Source: Deltaproteobacteria bacterium (GTDB lineage Bacteria > Myxococcota_A > Polyangia > GCA-2747355 > JADLHG01). From it: a stretch of DNA of 48,000 nucleotides. Shown here piece after piece: positions 42,919 to 48,000 of this stretch (position 1 is the stretch's first letter; every line of letters begins with the position of its first letter). The translations under genes were made by a program, and so were the position numbers. The notes under the pieces were generated by a model that was given only the letters and a program-made list of their open reading frames with translations, had not been told where the DNA came from and ran no database searches. The stretch is taken from positions 1-48,000 of the forward strand of contig JADLHG010000015.1 of assembly GCA_020848905.1 (NCBI GenBank). Direction: 5' to 3'.

Positions 42919-45480
42919 TCAGAGGAGGGGAGCCGTCGGGGGATCGTCCGAAGTCGGCGACGGGTGCTCGCGCAGCCGGTCCGCGTCAGCCAGGACGTAC
43001 ACGGCCCGGAGCTCGCTTGCGAGGAAGCGATACTCGGGGGAACGGGAGTCCGGGTTGAACACGAGCCGGAGGGGTGCCTCGGATTCCTGCTGCAGCTCGA
43101 TCGCGAGCGGGACCACGCCGTCGCGCCTCGGGAGCGTCCGCAGAAGCTGTCCGAAGGTCAGCTGGGTCTCGGGCGCTACCGGGCCAAAGACGGCGAGCCG
43201 GCAGATCTCCTGCCCACGCGCCGAGAGGAGTTCGTCGTAGATCTCACCGATCCCGGGAACGAACACCGCCTGGGCCAAAAACGCGTTGCGCACGGACTCG
43301 GCTGGCAGGACGGTGACTCCGCTCTTCGCCGGTGCGCTCTCGGCGTGGCTCGCGGGAAAGCGGCGTTCCAGCAGCCGCGCGGTCTCAGCCCGCTGCACCT
43401 CGGCCAGCACGCGAAGTGCCGGGTGGAAGCGATCGGGCTGATGCTCGCGGAGGCTCATGAGTTTGAGGAGGCCGACGGCCGTGCGGGCGTCGGGGTCCTC
43501 GTCCCCCTGGCAATAGGTGAAGAGCACGACGTCCACCTCCGCGACGTGGAAGGGCGCCGGGCGATGCGGCGCGAGCATCCCCTGGTCGGCCCAGTCTCCG
43601 ACGACGAGTTGCACCCGGGCGCGCGGATGCTCGCCGCCCGGGGTGACGCCGTCCAGGCGTCCCCCGCCGCGGTCCACGAAGGTGACGTGTTCGGTGCCCC
43701 TTCCCGGCGTGGGTGGCGCAGGCTCGTCGCCGGCCGACAGGCTCACGAGCCGGGCCAGGAGCTCCACGCGGTGCGCCTCGCTCGGGAGCACGATGGTGAT
43801 CTGTACGGCCTCCGAGAAAGTCGCCAGCGCCTGGCACAGGTCGGCCAGGCCCGCGTGGGCGCCGAAGACGAGCACGTGTCGGAAGGCGCCCCGGGCAGGA
43901 TCGAGGCGGAGCCGCGGGACCGGCGCATCGGGTGGCGCGGGCTCAGGTCGGGCCACGTCCGGCAGACTAAGGACGAGTTCCTTCAGCTTGCCGAAATGAG
44001 GGGCTATGCCGCAGAAGCCGCGCAGCCGGCGGACGTCGGGAGCCGCCGGGTCCGGCTCACCACCGGCCACTGGATTCAGGACCGTCGAAAAGCCGGCGGT
44101 CGACGCTTCGTCCTCGACGAGGTACCCGAGCAGCACGACGCCGTGCGCGCGGTGCCCCCGCTCGAGCAACTGCTCGAAGGGGATGAGTGCTCCCGAGGGG
44201 GGGGTGTGCCCCTGTAGCTGTCCCCACTCGAAGAGACACGTGTAGATCTCGTCACTCTCCGACGAGAGGAGCTCCCGATAAATCCGCTCGACGCCGGGGT
44301 CGGCGATGATGTCGGCCAGGAGCAGGGCTCCGAGCCGGCTGGCCATCACGGGCACGGTCCTCGGACCGCCCGCCGTGAGCGCGGCCTGGACGTTCTGGCC
44401 CTGGAAGAGCTCGGCGTAGATCCAGCCCGCGGCGTTGGCCTCGCGTACCGCGAGCACCTGGGCGATGACCTCGGCGTCCGATCGGTCGGCGTCGTTCCCC
44501 CCGAGGAGGATCACCCGCACGGCGCGATCGGCGTCGACCTTGGCCAGGTCGTGCTGCGACAGCGGCTTCCCCTGGCGGTACCGCACGCGCCGCAGCGCAT
44601 CCTCGTACATGTAGTCGTAGCGCGTGGGCGCGGGGCCCATCGTCACGATGCGGGGCGAGCGAAAGGCCTTCGTGTAGTACTGCACCAGGTGGGCCACGAG
44701 GACCCGGGAGTGGGCGCCCAGGTTGGCGATGACGGAATGCCGCCGGAGCCCGATGCGTCGGTGACGCCCCTCCTGCACCAACTCCTCCACGACCGAGGTG
44801 CCGATACCGATCAGGAACGCGACGACGAAAACGCCCGAGAGCGAGAGCACGACCGAGACTAGAAACACGAGACTCAGCGAGGGCGTGGTCAGCAGATGTC
44901 CCGAGTCCTGCATCTGCCGAAAGGACCACCACGCCACCATCCAGAAACCACCGTCGTTGTCCTTCTGACCGTCCTCGTTGAAATCCACGCCGAGGGTGTT
45001 GAAGTGCGCGACAAGGATTGCCGAGGCAAACGACAGCATCACGACCAGGCACGCGACGAAGACGAGCTGGTACCGGCGCTCGCGTTTCATCACGATGACC
45101 CAAATGTCGCGCACGATGGCGCTCCAATAGCTGAGCAGCAGCAGCATCCGGGTCAGGCGGAAGATGCGGAGGTAGCGGATGCCGCCGACCATGGATTCGA
45201 GGGGGAGGAAGCTGAGCGTCGCCAGCGCGTCGAAGGCCAGGACGGCGACCTCCGCGCGGTTCACGCTGCGACGCCGAAGTTCCTGACGCAGGACAAGGAC
45301 GCGGAGCGTCAGTTCGATGGCGAAAATACCGAAAAAGACGGGTGCGGCGCGGTCGACCCAGGTGAAGGGGAGCAAAGAGAGCATGATGACGGCCGAGAGA
45401 CCGACCTTCGTCGCGTCGGCGGCGAAGAGGTCCCGCAGCCACTCGGCAAGCTGCTCGCGATCGGCCGAGGTCGTGGGCAT
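42919..45480 (-). CDS. CASTOR/POLLUX-like ion channel with voltage-sensor-like N-terminus
   Basis: An 853-residue membrane protein. N-terminal helices S1 (about 26-41), S2 (46-62), S3 (80-95), an S4-like RYLRIFRLTRMLLLL (102-116) with Arg every third residue, and S5 (138-159) look like a six-helix cation channel. The pore region WWSFRQMQDSGHLLTTP (about 184-200) lacks the TVGYG of K+ channels but lines up with the ADSGNHA filter of plant CASTOR/DMI1, and the rest (S6 ending GIGTSVVEELVQEGRHRR) matches CASTOR's helix into its cytoplasmic part. Two large RCK/TrkA-N-like domains follow, each beginning with NLGAHSRVLV or HVLVFGAHAGLADL. DFNEDGQKDND at about 166-176, before the pore, resembles a calcium loop. 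Start uncertain; GTG 45516 is possible. Confidence 0.82.
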   Translation of the reverse strand: MPTTSADREQLAEWLRDLFAADATKVGLSAVIMLSLLPFTWVDRAAPVFFGIFAIELTLRVLVLRQELRRRSVNRAEVAVLAFDALATLSFLPLESMVGGIRYLRIFRLTRMLLLLSYWSAIVRDIWVIVMKRERRYQLVFVACLVVMLSFASAILVAHFNTLGVDFNEDGQKDNDGGFWMVAWWSFRQMQDSGHLLTTPSLSLVFLVSVVLSLSGVFVVAFLIGIGTSVVEELVQEGRHRRIGLRRHSVIANLGAHSRVLVAHLVQYYTKAFRSPRIVTMGPAPTRYDYMYEDALRRVRYRQGKPLSQHDLAKVDADRAVRVILLGGNDADRSDAEVIAQVLAVREANAAGWIYAELFQGQNVQAALTAGGPRTVPVMASRLGALLLADIIADPGVERIYRELLSSESDEIYTCLFEWGQLQGHTPPSGALIPFEQLLERGHRAHGVVLLGYLVEDEASTAGFSTVLNPVAGGEPDPAAPDVRRLRGFCGIAPHFGKLKELVLSLPDVARPEPAPPDAPVPRLRLDPARGAFRHVLVFGAHAGLADLCQALATFSEAVQITIVLPSEAHRVELLARLVSLSAGDEPAPPTPGRGTEHVTFVDRGGGRLDGVTPGGEHPRARVQLVVGDWADQGMLAPHRPAPFHVAEVDVVLFTYCQGDEDPDARTAVGLLKLMSLREHQPDRFHPALRVLAEVQRAETARLLERRFPASHAESAPAKSGVTVLPAESVRNAFLAQAVFVPGIGEIYDELLSARGQEICRLAVFGPVAPETQLTFGQLLRTLPRRDGVVPLAIELQQESEAPLRLVFNPDSRSPEYRFLASELRAVYVLADADRLREHPSPTSDDPPTAPLL

Positions 45481-45643
45481 GAGCCTCGGGAACATACCAT
45501 GGCCCAGCGACTTCACGATCCCGCGCCGGGGCTCGCCGGATCTGCGTGGTGACAGCCCGGCGGTCGTGACAGCGGGCTTTGCGGCCTGCTATCTATCCTG
45601 CCGGTATGCGCGCTGCGCACCGCGACGGAGGGAGAACGCGAAC

Positions 45644-47320
45644 ATGAGCGCCAGGCTGGTCGAATGCGTGCCGAACTTCAGCGAGGGACGAAACCGCGAG
45701 GTGATCGAGGCCATCGCCTCCCAGATCCGGGGCGTGGCGGGCGTGACACTGCTGGACGTGGACGCGGGTGAAGCCACGCATCGGACGGTGATGACCTTCG
45801 TCGGGGAGCCCGGCGCCGTCGCGGAGGCTGCCTTCCGGGCGATCCGCAAGGCCAGCGAGCTCATCGACATGCGCGTGCACCGCGGCGCCCACCCGCGCCA
45901 GGGTGCGACCGACGTCTGCCCCTTAGTCCCCGTGAGCGAGGTAACGACTGAGGAGTGCGTCGCCCTGGCCCACGCGCTGGCGGAGCGAGTGGGCCGCGAG
46001 CTGGCGATCCCGGTCTACCTGTACGAGGCCGCGGCCACGCGACCCGAGCGGCGCAGCCTCACCGACCTTCGCGCGGGGGAGTACGAGGCGCTCGCCGAGA
46101 AGCTGCGTCGCCCCGAGTGGGCCCCGGACTACGGGCCTTCAGAGTTCCACGCGCGCGCGGGCGCTACCGTCGTGGGAGTGCGCCCCTTCCTCATCGCCTA
46201 CAACGTGAACCTCGCCACGCAGAACGTGAAGCTGGCCAAGGAGATCGGTCTGGCCATCCGCGAAGCGGGGCGGGCCGCGCGGGACGAACGGGGCGAGAAG
46301 GTTTACGGCGCCGACGGAGAGCTCGTCCGGGTGCCGGGCCTCCCCTGCTGCAAGGCCACCGGCTGGTACATCGCCGAGTACGGGCGAGCCCAGGTCACGA
46401 TGAACCTCACCGACTACGAGGTGACGCCCCCACACATCGCGTTCGACCGGGTGGTGGAGCTGGCGTCGGGGCTCGGGGTGCGGGTGACCGGCAGCGAGAT
46501 CGTGGGCCTCGTCCCGAGGCGCGCGGTGCTCATGGCCGGAGAGCACTACCTGCGGAAGCAGCGGGCGACGACGGGCGTCTCCGAGGACGAGCTGGTGCGC
46601 GCTGCTCGGCTCAGCCTGGGCCTCGACGACGTCGCGGCGTTCGACCCGCGCCAGAAGATCATCGAGTATCGCGTGGCAGAAGGGCGGCCACTCGTTGGAC
46701 GGACGGTCGCGGGCTTCGTGGACGACGTCGCCTCGAGCGCGCCGACGCCGGGAGGCGGTTCGGTGGCAGCTCTCTCGGGCGCCCTGGCGGCCTCGCTGAC
46801 GGCGATGGTGGCGGCCCTGTCGCACGGACGCAGCGCGGATCGGGAGCTCGACGCGCGCCTCGAGGAGTGGGGGCGGCGGGCGCAGGAGCTGAAGGCGGAG
46901 TGCCTTGCTGCCGTGGACGAGGACACCGCGGCCTTCAACGCGCTCATGGCCGCCGCGCGTTTGCCCAAGGTGACCGCCGAGCAGCAGGACGCGCGGGCGA
47001 GCGCTGTGCGCGAGGCGACGCGGTGGGCGGCGGCGGTACCGCTGGCCGTGCTCGAGCGGTGCCCCGAGCTCCTCGAGCTCGCCTCGGCCGTCGCGCGCGA
47101 GGGGAATCCGAACGCGGTGAGCGACGCCGGCGTGGCTGGCCTAGTGGCGCGCGCGGGGGCCTCCGGTGCGCTCTACAACGTGATAGCGAATCTGAAGGAC
47201 CTCGACGATCCGCTGTGGTCGGCCGACGCTCGCCGTCGTACCGACGAGGCGAGCGAGCGCGTCGAGACCCTGTCGCGGGACCTGCATCGCTTCGTCGTGG
47301 AGCGTCTCTCCGGCGCGTAG
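45644..47320 (+). CDS. ftcD: Bifunctional glutamate formiminotransferase / formiminotetrahydrofolate cyclodeaminase
   Basis: A 558-residue fusion enzyme in histidine degradation: the N-terminal part transfers the formimino group from formiminoglutamate to tetrahydrofolate, the C-terminal part releases ammonia to give methenyl-THF. The transferase reads VECVPNFSEGRNREVIEAI, THRTVMTFVGEP, MRVHRGAHPRQGATDVCPLV, FLIAYNVNLATQNVKLAK and TMNLTDYEVTPPHIAF-like segments (residues 1-330). The cyclodeaminase begins near 365 with FVDDVASSAPTPGGGSVAAL and ends with NPNAVSDAGVAGLVARAGASGALYNV. Length matches mammalian FTCD (541). The ATG at 45644 follows GGAGGGA. It is divergent from the ion-channel gene, and no hut genes lie beside it in the window. 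Confidence 0.94.
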   Translation: MSARLVECVPNFSEGRNREVIEAIASQIRGVAGVTLLDVDAGEATHRTVMTFVGEPGAVAEAAFRAIRKASELIDMRVHRGAHPRQGATDVCPLVPVSEVTTEECVALAHALAERVGRELAIPVYLYEAAATRPERRSLTDLRAGEYEALAEKLRRPEWAPDYGPSEFHARAGATVVGVRPFLIAYNVNLATQNVKLAKEIGLAIREAGRAARDERGEKVYGADGELVRVPGLPCCKATGWYIAEYGRAQVTMNLTDYEVTPPHIAFDRVVELASGLGVRVTGSEIVGLVPRRAVLMAGEHYLRKQRATTGVSEDELVRAARLSLGLDDVAAFDPRQKIIEYRVAEGRPLVGRTVAGFVDDVASSAPTPGGGSVAALSGALAASLTAMVAALSHGRSADRELDARLEEWGRRAQELKAECLAAVDEDTAAFNALMAAARLPKVTAEQQDARASAVREATRWAAAVPLAVLERCPELLELASAVAREGNPNAVSDAGVAGLVARAGASGALYNVIANLKDLDDPLWSADARRRTDEASERVETLSRDLHRFVVERLSGA

Positions 47321-47479
47321 CGCCCGCTTTCTGTCGTCTGTGCTCCCCGTCGGCCTATGCCGCCAACCGGGGCCCGCCGCGGCTTCGGTGGGTCCTTTCG
47401 TGGCGCTGCTCGCGTGTGTATACTCGTGGCCTTCTCAGCCTTGCTGTCGGGATACGAGCTACTACGGGAGCGCGACGCG

Positions 47480-48000
47480 ATGGATCTGGACACGCCTATT
47501 CGACACGGTCGTTCGGGACTGGTGGTAATCGTTCTGGTTCTCTTGGGGGCGGGCGTCCTCGGGGTGGGGGGATACATTGCCTACTCTAAGCGCAGCGCCG
47601 GCGGAGGAGAGACCCCTGCTGCGGGGGAGGGGGAGGATACGCAACGATGGTGCGATCTTCGGCGCGAGTGGGGGAAGAAGGTGAACCCCCTCACCGCGGA
47701 CATCGGCCTCAAGAGCATTCGCCCGCAGGACAAGGCCGAGCTCGAGGAGTTGGTGAAGCAGCGGAACGTGCTCTGCGGCGAATATGGGCAGAAAGTGCGC
47801 GACTTGAAGGTTTCCGACGCGCGCATTCAGGCCGCGGAGGTGGCCCTGGTCAAGGAAGGGAAGGTTCGAGCTAACATCTCGGTGGAGATCTCAAACCTGC
47901 TCTCTCATCTGGCAACGGAGGACGTCGCGGCCCTGCGCACGGCGCTAGAGGCCGCCAAGGTGAAGATGGTGCACCGCCTTCGCATAGGCCGGGCCGCCTC
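47480..48000 (+). CDS. Hypothetical membrane-anchored protein (partial)
   Basis: The first 173 residues of an unknown protein that runs off the window. A single N-terminal helix (about residues 13-35, GLVVIVLVLLGAGVLGVGGY) after a short RHGRS start puts the rest outside the cytoplasm. A Gly/Glu-rich linker (about 39-53) leads to a helical Glu/Lys/Leu-rich part (KAELEELVKQRNVLCGEYG, VALVKEGKVRANISVEI) that could be coiled coil, with Cys at about 58 and 99. A TATACT element at 47419-47424 could be its -10 box, with only a weak -35. Unlike its neighbours it uses several rarer A/T-ending codons at the start. Confidence 0.65.
   Translation, partial: MDLDTPIRHGRSGLVVIVLVLLGAGVLGVGGYIAYSKRSAGGGETPAAGEGEDTQRWCDLRREWGKKVNPLTADIGLKSIRPQDKAELEELVKQRNVLCGEYGQKVRDLKVSDARIQAAEVALVKEGKVRANISVEISNLLSHLATEDVAALRTALEAAKVKMVHRLRIGRAA

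Overview
The window is about 48 kb of very GC-rich, densely packed bacterial chromosome with no tRNA, rRNA, CRISPR array or insertion sequence that I can see. Several features point to Myxococcota (former Deltaproteobacteria): a MYXO-CTERM-type tail on a serine protease, an AgmX/PglI-type C-terminal domain, Cys-rich lipoproteins of the kind common in that phylum, a Ser/Thr kinase fused to a receiver domain, and a translation initiation factor IF-3 with a long acidic tail and an apparent AUC start, resembling Myxococcus DsgA. All assignments come from reading the sequence and from family knowledge; no database search was run.

Layout. 1-4.7 kb: 5' part of a CstA transporter, divergent from an APC amino-acid permease and a Kup potassium transporter. 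4.7-8.6 kb: PilZ-like protein, LD-carboxypeptidase, DedA membrane protein, RuvX and MltG (cell wall and membrane housekeeping). 8.6-9.8 kb: Cys-rich lipoprotein. 10-15.6 kb: a tightly coupled PrkA-YeaH-SpoVR stress/sporulation operon with a PP2C phosphatase directly behind it, whose 3' end overlaps a convergent trypsin-like protease. 17.1-19.8 kb: rmlC-rmlA-rmlB for dTDP-sugar synthesis, without rmlD. 19.8-22.3 kb: a large lipoprotein with tandem 65-residue Cys-rich repeats.

22.7-28.1 kb: a leucine-catabolism (liu-type) operon: methylcrotonyl-CoA carboxylase beta subunit, methylglutaconyl-CoA hydratase, the carboxylase alpha subunit split into separate biotin carboxylase and biotin-carrier genes, and HMG-CoA lyase. 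28.1-33.5 kb: MFS transporter and AgmX/PglI-like protein on the minus strand, divergent from a giant periplasmic coiled-coil protein with AMIN-like domains at both ends. 33.7-37.6 kb: GAF-GGDEF diguanylate cyclase, IF-3, an unknown lipoprotein, a stand-alone LeuA-type regulatory domain and a small unknown protein. 37.8-40.5 kb: a cupin-acyltransferase-SDR operon, then a YqgE/AlgH protein. 40.6-45.5 kb: an unknown soluble protein, the kinase-receiver hybrid and a CASTOR/POLLUX-like ion channel. 45.6-48 kb: bifunctional formiminotransferase-cyclodeaminase and the start of an unknown membrane-anchored protein.

Most genes within operons overlap by the four bases GTGA or ATGA, which implies translational coupling. 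The most unusual items are the CASTOR/POLLUX-like channel with a calcium-loop-like sequence in its outer turret beside the kinase-receiver hybrid, the stand-alone LeuA regulatory domain, the AMIN/coiled-coil/AMIN protein divergent from an AgmX-like partner, the split MccA, and the AUC-initiated IF-3.
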